Of a stretch of DNA of 64,000 nt, positions 55,021-63,598 are shown piece after piece. The stretch covers positions 348,415 to 412,414 of the forward strand of contig NZ_MDDN01000004.1 of NCBI RefSeq assembly GCF_001708185.1, read 5' to 3'. A model generated the notes under the pieces. The model did no database searches. It worked only from the letters and a program-made list of their open reading frames with translations, and was not told where the DNA came from. Made by a program: the position numbers and the translations under genes. The DNA is from Lysinibacillus xylanilyticus. GTDB lineage: Bacteria > Bacillota > Bacilli > Bacillales_A > Planococcaceae. How positions within the stretch are numbered: the first letter of the stretch is position 1; every line of letters starts with the position of its first letter.

Positions 55021-56667
55021 TTATTTTCCCTCTTTCATCAACTCAGAATCAGATGGCTGATTGGCAGCTGTCCCTTCATCCATAGGTGGAATTTCTTCCT
55101 CAGGTACTGCTTTACCAGCAGCTGGTCCTTGAGGAACAGGATTTAATTTATCATTGGCGTTCATAACCTTTCGCTCTAGACCTAAAACCTTTGATAGGAG
55201 CTCTGTTTCCTGATAAATTTCCTGTGCAAGTGTATAATATTCAATTGCTTTTCCGTACTCTTGGCGTGCATAGCTTTGATCCCCGCTTTTTTCTAAGCCT
55301 TCAGCCTTTAATTCCTTCTGGGTCTTTTTCAATTCGGCTATTTTAGCCTCGGTCTCTTCTATTTTCGTCTTTATTTGAGGTTCACCAGTATAGGCAATCG
55401 GAAGCGCTTTTTTTCTTGCCTTTTGATAGCTTTCAAGAGCTCCATTGTAATCCTCAGCCTCAAATCGATAATCTCCATCTTTTACTGCTTCAGCAATTTG
55501 TACAATGGTATCCATATTAGCGATCTTTTGTTCAGTTGCTTCTTTTCCAAAATCATCAATGAGCTTGCCTTCCTTTTTAGCCTTTTCATATTGCTTAAGC
55601 GCATCATCAAATTTTCCTGCTTCTGCTGATTTATCCCCGTTAATGATCAACTCAGTAATTCTTAATTTTTTAGCTAGCAAATTCCTATGTATTGGGTCGT
55701 GCAATTTCTTTGCTGCATTTCTACCCTGGCTATATTCAAGAAGCGCCTTTTCATAATTTCCATCTTGAAAATAAAGGTTTCCGCTCTTTTCATGATCTTT
55801 CATTTCTACGGTTAATTCAGCCATTTTTTTCCCTTGCTTTGCTTGATAATAAATTGCGCCTCCACCTACGATTAAAGTGACGATTAATGCAGCTGCAATC
55901 ATTTTGATGTATTTCATTTTTTTCTTGTTTGTTTCCTGGTAAACCTTGTTAACAAATATAGCAGCGATTGTGTAATTATTAACAACTTTTCTTTGCCTGC
56001 TTAAAAGTACCTCTTCCAATAAATCAGTATATTGCTCTGGCTCTTTTACATCTTCCAGCGCGTCTGCCATCTCAATTTCACCGACATCTTCCCAAAAGCC
56101 GGCTGTACAAAGCACTAATACATCGCCATCCATTAACTTCATTTTCTTAGAGACAAAAGGCTGAAAATCATTTGGTTTGCCAAGATAATTTAGCAGATTG
56201 GTTCTTTCTTCATGCTGACTAATATCTAGCGAACGTTCCCTATTACTCACTAGCTCCTGTGCCAAGCTTTGATCGGTGCTTTTAAACGATAAAGTACCAT
56301 TCCGGAAATGATACAGTCTCGAGTTTCCTGCCACTGCCACAATCATTTTTGAGTAATCTGATACGACTATAACGATACTAGCTTTTAATCTCACTCGTAG
56401 GCTCTGATTCTGAAGGATGTTCTGCGCATATCTTATATATTTTTTTATGCTTCTTCTGGACATGGATGGCTTTTCCATAAATTTCTCTAAAATCGCCTTC
56501 ACAGCAAGCTCTGCACTACTTATTTCCTGATCTGAATCTAACCCCTTCACAGCTACCCAGCAGGCTACATCGTCCAGCTCCGTATAGGCAAAGTAATCTT
56601 TATTTTGCAAAAACGAGCCCGCTTCGGATAAAAAGCTTGTTTTAAAGTTGCTATTTTCCTTTCTCAT
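55021..56667 (-). CDS. Membrane-anchored degenerate PP2C-like protein with TPR tail
   Basis: Residues 1-245 align with the PP2C fold, but the metal-binding motifs are altered: the DGxxG position reads VKGLDSD, the GDS position reads AGNSRLY, the DGxxD position reads TAGFWED, and the final DN reads NNYTIAAI. A membrane helix follows at about 255-280 (MIAAALIVTLIVGGGAIYYQ), then TPR-like repeats (SGNLYFQDGNYEKALLEYSQ, AEDYNGALESYQKARKKALP) and a Pro/Glu-rich tail. It is probably a catalytically dead sensor or scaffold spanning the membrane. I chose the ATG at 56667 behind GAGGAGGGG. Confidence 0.72.
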   Translation of the reverse strand: MRKENSNFKTSFLSEAGSFLQNKDYFAYTELDDVACWVAVKGLDSDQEISSAELAVKAILEKFMEKPSMSRRSIKKYIRYAQNILQNQSLRVRLKASIVIVVSDYSKMIVAVAGNSRLYHFRNGTLSFKSTDQSLAQELVSNRERSLDISQHEERTNLLNYLGKPNDFQPFVSKKMKLMDGDVLVLCTAGFWEDVGEIEMADALEDVKEPEQYTDLLEEVLLSRQRKVVNNYTIAAIFVNKVYQETNKKKMKYIKMIAAALIVTLIVGGGAIYYQAKQGKKMAELTVEMKDHEKSGNLYFQDGNYEKALLEYSQGRNAAKKLHDPIHRNLLAKKLRITELIINGDKSAEAGKFDDALKQYEKAKKEGKLIDDFGKEATEQKIANMDTIVQIAEAVKDGDYRFEAEDYNGALESYQKARKKALPIAYTGEPQIKTKIEETEAKIAELKKTQKELKAEGLEKSGDQSYARQEYGKAIEYYTLAQEIYQETELLSKVLGLERKVMNANDKLNPVPQGPAAGKAVPEEEIPPMDEGTAANQPSDSELMKEGK

Positions 56668-56718
56668 GATTCCCCTCCTCAATATTAGTAGTAAGAGCTC
56701 TGACCGATAAAAAGATGA

Positions 56719-57555
56719 TCATGTTTTTTCTAGGATAATGATTGTTGCATTATCTTGATTTTTCAAGCGTTTTTGTTCAACAGCTTTAATGATATTTTGC
56801 GCAGTATCATAGGTTGGCGCATGCTGAGAGAGAATTTTTTCCATTTCAACCTCTGTTATGGTATCGTAGACGCCATCACTAAATAGACATACCTTGTCCC
56901 CTCTATGAAGTTGAATCGGGCTTTTTCCTATATCTAGATTTTTAAAACCTTCATATCCTAAATAATTTATAAGTCTCTTTTTTAAAGGGTTTTCCTGCAC
57001 TTCAAGCTGCGATATTTCACCAGCTATATAACGTTCTGTTAATACGGATTCAAAAATATGCTTTTGATTGATCGCGATAAATTCTCCGTTTCGAAAAATT
57101 GTTATGACACTATCTCCAACGGCTCCCCAATGAAGGAATCCATTGTTATCAATAACGACCGCCACTAATGTAGTACCACCATTAGAGCCATTTAAATTTT
57201 CGAGAATCATATGGTTACTCGCTAAAGCCGTTTCCTTAAAAAATTTCTCCAGATTACTTAGGCCACTTAGCTTTTTGAATTCTTGTATAAATGTCGTGAC
57301 AGCAACCGTACTTGCCATCCTACCGTTTGCTAATCCACTGATGCCATCTGCCAGAACTGCAATGGTTCCATAATTCGTTTCAGATGTAGAGAAATAGTCA
57401 TCCTGCTCATCACGTCTACCAATTGTTTGACCATTTCCAATTTCAATCCTGCTTGTTTCATTTTTTTGCGTAAGCATGCTTCTAATCATTAGTAATGTAA
57501 TGAGTACAATAATAAATACTAGCGCAATTATGTACGGCAGTAGTTCCAGTCCCAT
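56719..57555 (-). CDS. PP2C-type Ser/Thr phosphatase, membrane-anchored
   Basis: An N-terminal membrane helix (about 5-25, YIIALVFIIVLITLLMI) precedes a complete PP2C domain: RRDEQDDYF, VLADGISGLANGRMA near residue 72, WGAVGDSVI near 143, LFSDGVYDTI near 225 and NQDNATIIIL near 268. All metal-binding aspartates are present, so it should be active. It would reverse phosphorylation by the kinase at 62529, like PppA in proteobacterial type VI systems. It lies 7 bases from the FHA gene. Confidence 0.88.
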   Translation of the reverse strand: MGLELLPYIIALVFIIVLITLLMIRSMLTQKNETSRIEIGNGQTIGRRDEQDDYFSTSETNYGTIAVLADGISGLANGRMASTVAVTTFIQEFKKLSGLSNLEKFFKETALASNHMILENLNGSNGGTTLVAVVIDNNGFLHWGAVGDSVITIFRNGEFIAINQKHIFESVLTERYIAGEISQLEVQENPLKKRLINYLGYEGFKNLDIGKSPIQLHRGDKVCLFSDGVYDTITEVEMEKILSQHAPTYDTAQNIIKAVEQKRLKNQDNATIIILEKT

Positions 57556-57561
57556 TTATCA

Positions 57562-58086
57562 TCATTCCTCACTCTGGTTGTTTTCCCATTCAAAGTGAAC
57601 GCCACATAAAGGAATGAAAAGGAACATACTTCCACCTAATTGGATTACATCATATGCCGCTAACTCTGTTGGTGTATAAATTGCTTCATTGTTAAGATAG
57701 GCTAATCCCGATGCATCTCCAGGAAGTAAATAGAAATTCCTTTTTTTAGGATCATATACGATGACAGCATGGTTACGCTTAGAAATTGAATTATCTCCAA
57801 CGATACGAATATGCATATCTTCAGCTCTACCTATAAAGTTCTTTTCCGATAAAATCCGATAGTCTCGCCCCATCTGAGGTCCTTCAATACAAACTAACCA
57901 TCCCGTTACCGGATCGATTCCATCCATTTCTCCGAGATATGGCATTGTCTTATCATCAACATCTACTGTTGTTTGCTGACCGTTTGATCTTTGCTCCTGT
58001 TCCACCATTACATTGCAATACGGACAAACATTTCTATGTCTTCTTGAACTAAACATGTGACCATTTGTACATCTAATCAAACTCAT
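57562..58086 (-). CDS. FHA-domain protein with N-terminal zinc ribbon
   Basis: Residues 6-24 form a zinc-binding motif (C6, H10, C21, C24; CTNGHMFSSRRHRNVCPYC). Residues about 75-165 form an FHA domain (FIGRAEDMHIRIVGDNSISK, then RNHAVIVYD and LPGDASGLAYLN), which binds phosphothreonine. The glycine-arginine, serine and asparagine positions needed for binding are present. It probably reads the phosphorylation state of a partner of this system, like Fha1/TagH in proteobacteria. Confidence 0.85.
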   Translation of the reverse strand: MSLIRCTNGHMFSSRRHRNVCPYCNVMVEQEQRSNGQQTTVDVDDKTMPYLGEMDGIDPVTGWLVCIEGPQMGRDYRILSEKNFIGRAEDMHIRIVGDNSISKRNHAVIVYDPKKRNFYLLPGDASGLAYLNNEAIYTPTELAAYDVIQLGGSMFLFIPLCGVHFEWENNQSEE

Positions 58087-58126
58087 TTTCGCTATCCCCC
58101 GTCTATGTTACGAATTTTATTTTTCT

Positions 58127-58702
58127 CTATTTCACTAAAATCCGTGTATTTGCTATGTATATCGTATCTCCATTACCTATTGGGTAAGGACTTTCGTGCT
58201 TTAATCTATTTTTAACGCGCTTATGAGCTTTTTTAATACCAACACCATTGACAGAATCAATGTCCTCTATGTACCATACTCCAGATACACAATTTAATAC
58301 GGCATGCTCATAGTTGATGAGTGATTCATATTCTGTACCACTTAAGTCGATATCTGCCTTATTGTCAGTTGAACTTTTTCCAATTAATAATGAAGATTGG
58401 TCATCTATCACCCATTCCTCGATTTCCACTCCCCGATCATTAAGGAGAACTAGCTTTTGAATGTCCGTTATGGTCACATCGTTTTTTGTTACTCTTGTTT
58501 CATATTTAATAGAGCCAAAAATAATAGCGAGTATGACCATTACTGTTCCAATAATCGTTTTCAACAGAACATCCTGATTCATGACAAATACATATAGAAT
58601 AAAAAAGAAGGCAATTGTAACAATAATGATATCGATAATTTTTATAATCATTTGTTTTTTTGTGTTTTCACTGTATACATCCATTGAATTTTGATCATAC
58701 AT
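58127..58702 (-). CDS. Membrane-anchored FHA-domain protein
   Basis: Two hydrophobic segments near the N-terminus (IIDIIIVTIAFFFILYVFVM and IIGTVMVILAIIFGSI) are followed by an FHA domain in the last 100 residues (LLIGKSSTDNKADIDLSG, LINYEHAVLN, IDSVNGVGIKK). The usual arginine after the first glycine is replaced (IGKS), so phosphothreonine binding may be weakened. I chose the ATG at 58702, eight bases after AAGGAG. It probably recruits phosphorylated components to the membrane. Confidence 0.8.
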   Translation of the reverse strand: MYDQNSMDVYSENTKKQMIIKIIDIIIVTIAFFFILYVFVMNQDVLLKTIIGTVMVILAIIFGSIKYETRVTKNDVTITDIQKLVLLNDRGVEIEEWVIDDQSSLLIGKSSTDNKADIDLSGTEYESLINYEHAVLNCVSGVWYIEDIDSVNGVGIKKAHKRVKNRLKHESPYPIGNGDTIYIANTRILVK

Positions 58703-58738
58703 GATATCACACTCCTTCATACTTGCTATGGCTTTATA

Positions 58739-59182
58739 TTACTTGTTAAAAAACCGTTCAAATAAATCCGTTGTATCTATCGGATTCTTCTTTGTATTCT
58801 TGTTAAGGGTTGATGACGTTTCCTTTGTTTTAGGATTAAAGCCAAAAAAATGCTCAAAGTTCTTTTCAATATTGTTCATATTGAAATCTGGCTTTTTTTC
58901 AGTAGACTGTTGGCGTGAAGATTGTTTTTCATTTGTCTGTCCTCTACTCCAACTTTGACCCACTCCATCTAGTCGCGCGTCATATGCCTCTCTTGAAGCC
59001 TGATCCTTCAGTACTTTGTATGCCTCTGTCACTTCTAAAAAAATCTTTTCAGATTCTTTGTTTCCACCACTCACATCTGGATGATGTTTTTTTGATAGCT
59101 TTCGATAAGCGAGTTTTATTTGATCGTGTGTGGCGTCTCTACTGACACCTAAAGTTTCATAATGCGTTTTCATGTTTTTCAT
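58739..59182 (-). CDS. J-domain (DnaJ-like) co-chaperone of the injection locus
   Basis: Residues 6-70 form a J domain: HYETLGVSRDATHDQIKLAY followed by HPD at 34-36, and FLEVTEAYKVLKD. The rest (about 75-147) is a polar linker with an FxxFF-like motif (FEHFFGFNP) and a short C-terminal helix (LFERFFNK). There is no zinc finger or DnaJ C-domain, so it is a specialised J protein. It should stimulate the Hsp70-like ATPase encoded in the same locus at 50383. Confidence 0.87.
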   Translation of the reverse strand: MKNMKTHYETLGVSRDATHDQIKLAYRKLSKKHHPDVSGGNKESEKIFLEVTEAYKVLKDQASREAYDARLDGVGQSWSRGQTNEKQSSRQQSTEKKPDFNMNNIEKNFEHFFGFNPKTKETSSTLNKNTKKNPIDTTDLFERFFNK

Positions 59183-59205
59183 CCCCAGTATTAGGATTAT
59201 TCAAA

Positions 59206-59240
59206 ATTATCTAAGGAGCTATAAAAGCCCCTTAGATAAT
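59206..59240 (-). terminator. Hairpin terminator after the tube gene (probably leaky)
   Basis: A perfect 11-bp stem (ATTATCTAAGG with CCTTAGATAAT) is followed on the minus strand by TTTTG, 25 bases after the Hcp-like gene. The short T run suggests partial termination, which would give more tube protein than downstream products. Confidence 0.65.
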
Positions 59241-59264
59241 GTGGAGTGCTATCAAGCAGCAATC

Positions 59265-59690
59265 TTAGACAGCGTAGCCGCCTTCGATTTTCGCCAAGTC
59301 TGTTTTGTCTTTCTTTTGCTTAACGTATAAGTAGAATTCACCGATACCTTCTGTGTCGCCATATTTTTCTGTGTAGTCAACAACAAAGGCATTTGGGAAA
59401 TGAATTTTTCTTACTACTTGATCAGCAGAAATAACTTCTAATGTTACTTTACGGTAGCAGTCAGCCTTTTCAGCTGGTACTAATGACCATAATCCTAATT
59501 TCATCGTATCATCTGAATTGTCACCATCAGTTGCCGTAAGGATTTTACCTCTAATTTTTAATGTTGCGCCTACATCTGTAGAACGTGCGTTAGAGTCATT
59601 TGGAGTATCTGTATCATACTCAACAGACATAATGCTATCTAACCCTAGTTCAATTGCTTCTGATCCTTCTACTTTTAATACAAAACCCAT
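59265..59690 (-). CDS. Hcp-like tail-tube protein
   Basis: The 141-aa protein is all-beta with a short helix, size and layout of phage tail-tube/Hcp proteins (MGFVLKVEGSEAIELGLDSI, ATLKIRGKILTATDGD, YRKVTLEVISADQVVRKIHF, EFYLYVKQKKDK). Small proteins of this type in Firmicutes carry misleading names. Its place right after the candidate sheath gene and before the spike genes fits the tube, which would be stacked hexamers inside the sheath. A hairpin on each side may set its level. Confidence 0.75.
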   Translation of the reverse strand: MGFVLKVEGSEAIELGLDSIMSVEYDTDTPNDSNARSTDVGATLKIRGKILTATDGDNSDDTMKLGLWSLVPAEKADCYRKVTLEVISADQVVRKIHFPNAFVVDYTEKYGDTEGIGEFYLYVKQKKDKTDLAKIEGGYAV

Positions 59691-59760
59691 TCTTATTACC
59701 TCCTAAAATTTGTAGAATCGACTCGTTAAACTGCTGTAGATGAAATTTATAATGTTTTCA

Positions 59761-59801
59761 ATTTCTCAAGCCTAATGCAAGTGCATAAAGCATTGAGAAA
59801 T
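59761..59801 (-). other. Hairpin between sheath and tube genes
   Basis: ATTTCTCAA pairs with TTGAGAAAT and, inside, ATGCA with TGCAT. There is no T run on the minus strand, so it is not a terminator. An mRNA-stability or processing role that favours the tube message is possible. The rest of 59691-59913 shows nothing else. Confidence 0.45.
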
Positions 59802-59913
59802 ATGTAATCATTTCACCTTGCAATTTATGGTAGATTCATATTTATGTTAAAAGATTTATGAATAAATCTTAAACATCCTACTTAAAAAGTTGATCATTGT
59901 ATGCTGAAACTTG

Positions 59914-62082
59914 TTAGGCCTTAACAGCGCTTGATGCCTTTGTAATCATAACTTCCAGGTTCTTCACATTACCGTTGAACACGAGGTCAATCTGGCATAG
60001 GCTTGTTTTTTCATCGATAAAGAAGCCGATATCGTCTCCATCTTGAATAATGGAGTTTACAAAGCCTTTATCATTAAGCCACTTGCTTTTTTGACTACTT
60101 GGATTATTACTAAAGAATCGAACAATATTTTCGTGCTTAAAGTCACCTGATTGGAATCGTAGAATTCTTTCAATATACGTACTAACTTGTGTTTTGTAGA
60201 TTGAATCAAATCCATCTTCTTCCATCGCTAAGCTTCTTGCTTTATACACGGTAATACGTTTAATATCCTTATCTTGTAGCTGTGCATTTTCTGAAGAGAA
60301 TACAAAGCCAAAGCTTCTGCTGTTAATAGCATCTTTAATATTATTAGTAAACCCTGAGATTTCTTTTGCCATTGTTGTAACGGCTCTAAGTGAGTTATCT
60401 CCGGCTTCAATATCGAATCGCACACCAGGGTAATTTCTCTGAACACTTCTGAATGATTCTTTCAAATATTCTGGACATTGATAAGCTGAGACGATACCTG
60501 CAGCTACATAACTTGCACCAACATAGACTCCCTCTATCCAAAGCTTTAAGATATCCTCTTTTTCTTTAGACAGTCGAGCTCCATTTTCTGTTGTTTGCAT
60601 TCTTGTATCAATGATTACACCTGATTTATCTTTTGGAATAATGGTGAAGTTCGGTAGACATGGTATTGCGAACTCACTATAGTCTTTTCGAACAAGCACT
60701 GAGCATTTATCGATCAGTCGATCAATACCTGCTGTTGCAATGCCATTGAATGTTGTTTCTTCTTCTGCCATGAAGTTGAAGAAGATTTGAATCTTATAAT
60801 CTTTCACTGTATCTAGAAGAATAGATAACGATTCCATTGTATTTCCTTCTTGCTTAGCAACTTTATCGTTCCCTTTAAATCTAGATCTGCTAACTTTCAT
60901 TTTTCCAGATGCCTCTAGTTCTAGTGCAGGGACAATCCCGTACCAAACTGTATCTGTAAAGTCATTTTTAGAGTTAACAGTGTTTAAATACGTACGTAAT
61001 CGTGGTACGTTATTACTTTTAACAAGCATATCTAACTTCGTATTTGTTACAAGTAACGAAGGCTGCATACCTTTGTTTTTAGTCGCATACTGATCAAAGT
61101 ACATTTTTACGCCTAATAGTTTTTCCACTAATGGCTTCACTGTTTTTACAAATTCATCCTTAGCATTCTTATAGAATTCTAAGTAGGTATTGTAGTTTTG
61201 TACCTCAGTTTCTACATCAAATTCAGCCTTCACAGCTGGCAATGGAGAGAACGTTCTTACGACTAAATCTTTGACATAAGAGGATGGTGATTCTGTAATC
61301 GCCTCATAGTCCTCTTCAAAAACTGTGCTTAAACCATAGTTACTATTTTCTTCAATAACCATCAGTTCAGAGCTATTATTTTGCGGTGCCTCGATGATTT
61401 TTAATTCACCATTGTCACCTATAGAAAGTGTGCCAATTTGTAATTTTTCGGACTCATCTTCATCCTGATTAACGCCCAACAAAAGTCTTGTTTTAATATC
61501 TTCGATCGCTAATGGAAGCATCGCCATGACATTGTTGTAATTTCTACTTGCTACTTCAAACATCAGGTTTAGCTTGTCCCCTGTATCCAATTTTTTTGGA
61601 TCGTCGTCATCTAATTTGTCATATTCACCGTATAGGTAATGGATTTCTTTTCGGACTTGTCGAATGTCGTCCATAACCTTTTTAGGAGAGATCATATCGA
61701 GCAGATTTTCAAATTTAAAATCTACATTCGCAATACCCTGACTTCTTTTCGTATCAATGAGGGTGAATAGCATCTTTAAAAAATCATTATTTTGATCAAT
61801 GGCTATTTCAGAAATACAGTCGTCTTGAATTCCCTCAGGTTTTTTAAGTGTATACATTACCTTTTGGTTAGCAGCATTGTAGAATGAGTAAACCGTTGGA
61901 GAAAACTTATCTAAAAATTCGTCGAAGCTTTTGACAAGTAGATATTGATTGATTTCTTTAATCTTTTCATCACTAAGACTGTCAATCCCTTTTACATCTC
62001 CAACAAGCGTGATTAAATCCATTTTTTCCGGATTAATTTCCTCAAAGAGCATGGTTCTGTTTGTTTGACTAATAATCTCCAT
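59914..62082 (-). CDS. Candidate contractile sheath protein (722 aa)
   Basis: The protein is large, soluble, acidic and mixed alpha/beta. It is first in the operon, directly before the tube gene, where a sheath gene is expected. The region after residue 500 (IKLWIEGVYVGASYVAAGI, CPEYLKESFRSVQRNYPGVR, then DIKRITVYKARSLAMEEDGF) reminds me of TssC/gp18-type C-terminal domains, where a conserved core is followed by a strand exchanged between subunits. At 722 aa it is longer than TssC (about 500) and there is no separate TssB. The assignment rests on position and general layout. A strong ribosome binding site lies 29 bases before the ATG, too far to be standard. Confidence 0.5.
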   Translation of the reverse strand: MEIISQTNRTMLFEEINPEKMDLITLVGDVKGIDSLSDEKIKEINQYLLVKSFDEFLDKFSPTVYSFYNAANQKVMYTLKKPEGIQDDCISEIAIDQNNDFLKMLFTLIDTKRSQGIANVDFKFENLLDMISPKKVMDDIRQVRKEIHYLYGEYDKLDDDDPKKLDTGDKLNLMFEVASRNYNNVMAMLPLAIEDIKTRLLLGVNQDEDESEKLQIGTLSIGDNGELKIIEAPQNNSSELMVIEENSNYGLSTVFEEDYEAITESPSSYVKDLVVRTFSPLPAVKAEFDVETEVQNYNTYLEFYKNAKDEFVKTVKPLVEKLLGVKMYFDQYATKNKGMQPSLLVTNTKLDMLVKSNNVPRLRTYLNTVNSKNDFTDTVWYGIVPALELEASGKMKVSRSRFKGNDKVAKQEGNTMESLSILLDTVKDYKIQIFFNFMAEEETTFNGIATAGIDRLIDKCSVLVRKDYSEFAIPCLPNFTIIPKDKSGVIIDTRMQTTENGARLSKEKEDILKLWIEGVYVGASYVAAGIVSAYQCPEYLKESFRSVQRNYPGVRFDIEAGDNSLRAVTTMAKEISGFTNNIKDAINSRSFGFVFSSENAQLQDKDIKRITVYKARSLAMEEDGFDSIYKTQVSTYIERILRFQSGDFKHENIVRFFSNNPSSQKSKWLNDKGFVNSIIQDGDDIGFFIDEKTSLCQIDLVFNGNVKNLEVMITKASSAVKA

Positions 62083-62169
62083 TCAGTCGGCCGTATGATT
62101 ATACAGCCATCCCTCCTTTTATAACGAATTTCGAGTAAGCATAATCATTAGTGCGCTAGGTAATTAAAT

Positions 62170-62227
62170 TAAAAAAAGAGAATCTTCAGTTATTATTTAG
62201 CAGATTAAGAAACATACATGATTCTCT
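62170..62227 (-). promoter_or_regulatory. Possible leader attenuator of the sheath operon
   Basis: On the minus strand AGAGAATC (62227-62220) can pair with GATTCTCT (62184-62177), and TTTTTTT follows at once. This is terminator-like and lies between the promoter (62273-62302) and the sheath start codon. The 35-base loop could form a competing structure. It might instead end a small leader RNA. Confidence 0.45.
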
Positions 62228-62272
62228 ACTATTTAACATCACATCACTGATGATAATATGTATCACAAAGTA

Positions 62273-62302
62273 ACTATATACAATATCTAATTTTACTGTC
62301 AA
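62273..62302 (-). promoter_or_regulatory. Promoter of the contractile-injection operon
   Basis: On the minus strand there is a perfect TTGACA (62302-62297) and TATAGT (62278-62273) with an 18-base spacer. It lies about 190 bases before the sheath start codon, giving a long leader. Confidence 0.55.
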
Positions 62303-62427
62303 TATTTACAATAGAATATTCTGTAAAATAAGAATATTGTTTCATGTTTAGTGAAAATTAGATAAAGTTAATTTTTTTGATATTTTTAACAAAAAACATT
62401 ATTAAATATCCATTTTTTATTATAAAA

Positions 62428-62465
62428 ACAGCTTATGGCGTAGTTATTTCTAGTCCATAAGCTGT
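62428..62465 (-). terminator. Terminator of the kinase gene
   Basis: A perfect 11-bp stem (ACAGCTTATGG with CCATAAGCTGT) is followed on the minus strand by TTTTTAT, about 65 bases beyond the kinase stop codon. The kinase is therefore transcribed separately from the sheath operon. Confidence 0.8.
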
Positions 62466-62528
62466 TCGGTAAGTACTTATTTATTTTTGTAAAATGAGAA
62501 TATAGCATCAAATTTGTGAAATAATTGG

Positions 62529-63458
62529 TCATTTAGAATTATTTACCTTTAAATAGGTCCTTATCCTGTTGATATTATGTTCCAAAGAAATAATCAACTC
62601 CATATATTTAAGTGAAGGGCATCTTCTTTTCGCATGCACAGATAGCCCCCACATTATGGTTTGTGACAACAGAATACTCACTTTTTTATTATAATATCTG
62701 ACATTCTCAATCCTATCCTCGATTAGTCGCTGGGATATATCCATTGGAATTACATTTGTTAGTGAAAAATAAAATGTTGCAGCTAAACTATAGATATCAG
62801 TATAGACACCCTGCTCCGACTTATAGGAATATTGTTCAAGAGGAGAATAGCCCGAACTTGTAAAAATTTGATAATTTTCAGCTGTTTTATAAAAAATCGC
62901 TGAGCCGAAATCTAGTAAATATGGATTACCCTCTGAATCTATCATAATATTACTTGGTTTAATGTCACGATGGAGTATGCCCTTTTTATGTAAATAGCAC
63001 AAAGCTTTCATTAAAGGGAGAAATATATCCGAATATAAATGATCTCTTTCATGAATTTGAAACTTATTTAAATACTGATCTAATAACATCCCTTCATAAT
63101 AATCCATTACGATATAAATCGATTCATTCTCCTCAAAATGTTCGATATATTTGACGATATTGGGATGATCGATTTGCTGCATAATGAACGCTTCATTCTG
63201 AAAAATCTCTTTTAAATCTTTAAATTTCTGCTTCGTTGAAGGTAAACGGTTAACTACAGTCTTATTATCTAAATCCCGTAAAGCGATATCATGTGGAAAA
63301 AACTCTTTAATAATTACCTTGTCCCCACCATTGTTATTTTCAGCAATATAGACGATGGATAATTTACTAGTAGCCATAACTTTTTGAATTTTATATGTAT
63401 CATTTAAAACACTGTTTGTTGGTAAACTCAACTCAACTTGAATCGTTTGCATCTTCAA
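62529..63458 (-). CDS. Ser/Thr protein kinase (Hanks type) of the injection locus
   Basis: The kinase motifs are complete: a glycine-poor loop with MATSKLSIVYIAENN, the VAIK-type lysine in KVIIKEFFPHD, HRDIKPSNIM (about residue 177 counted from the ATG at 63500), DFGSA, the activation loop and SPLEQY. No membrane helix or sensor domain follows, so it is a cytoplasmic kinase of about 310 aa. An upstream ATG exists at 63500, but a TTG at 63458 behind AAAGGGATGG or an ATG at 63452 is a better start. It pairs functionally with the PP2C and FHA proteins, like PpkA. Confidence 0.82.
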   Translation of the reverse strand: MKMQTIQVELSLPTNSVLNDTYKIQKVMATSKLSIVYIAENNNGGDKVIIKEFFPHDIALRDLDNKTVVNRLPSTKQKFKDLKEIFQNEAFIMQQIDHPNIVKYIEHFEENESIYIVMDYYEGMLLDQYLNKFQIHERDHLYSDIFLPLMKALCYLHKKGILHRDIKPSNIMIDSEGNPYLLDFGSAIFYKTAENYQIFTSSGYSPLEQYSYKSEQGVYTDIYSLAATFYFSLTNVIPMDISQRLIEDRIENVRYYNKKVSILLSQTIMWGLSVHAKRRCPSLKYMELIISLEHNINRIRTYLKVNNSK

Positions 63459-63598
63459 TCTACCATCCCTTTCATGATATTTCGTCGTAAATATGTACAA
63501 TTCGTGACAAAATAAGTAAAAATATATGTAATTATTTTAATTAAAATACAAATTAATGTAATTATATCAATATATACTTTTATATTAAATAGTGATCT

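Noticed and set aside
39426..62082. Considered the injection locus as a prophage tail or PBSX-like element
   Set aside because: No capsid, terminase, holin, lysin, tape-measure or integrase gene is present, while kinase, FHA, PP2C and Rhs genes are; these fit a secretion-type system better.
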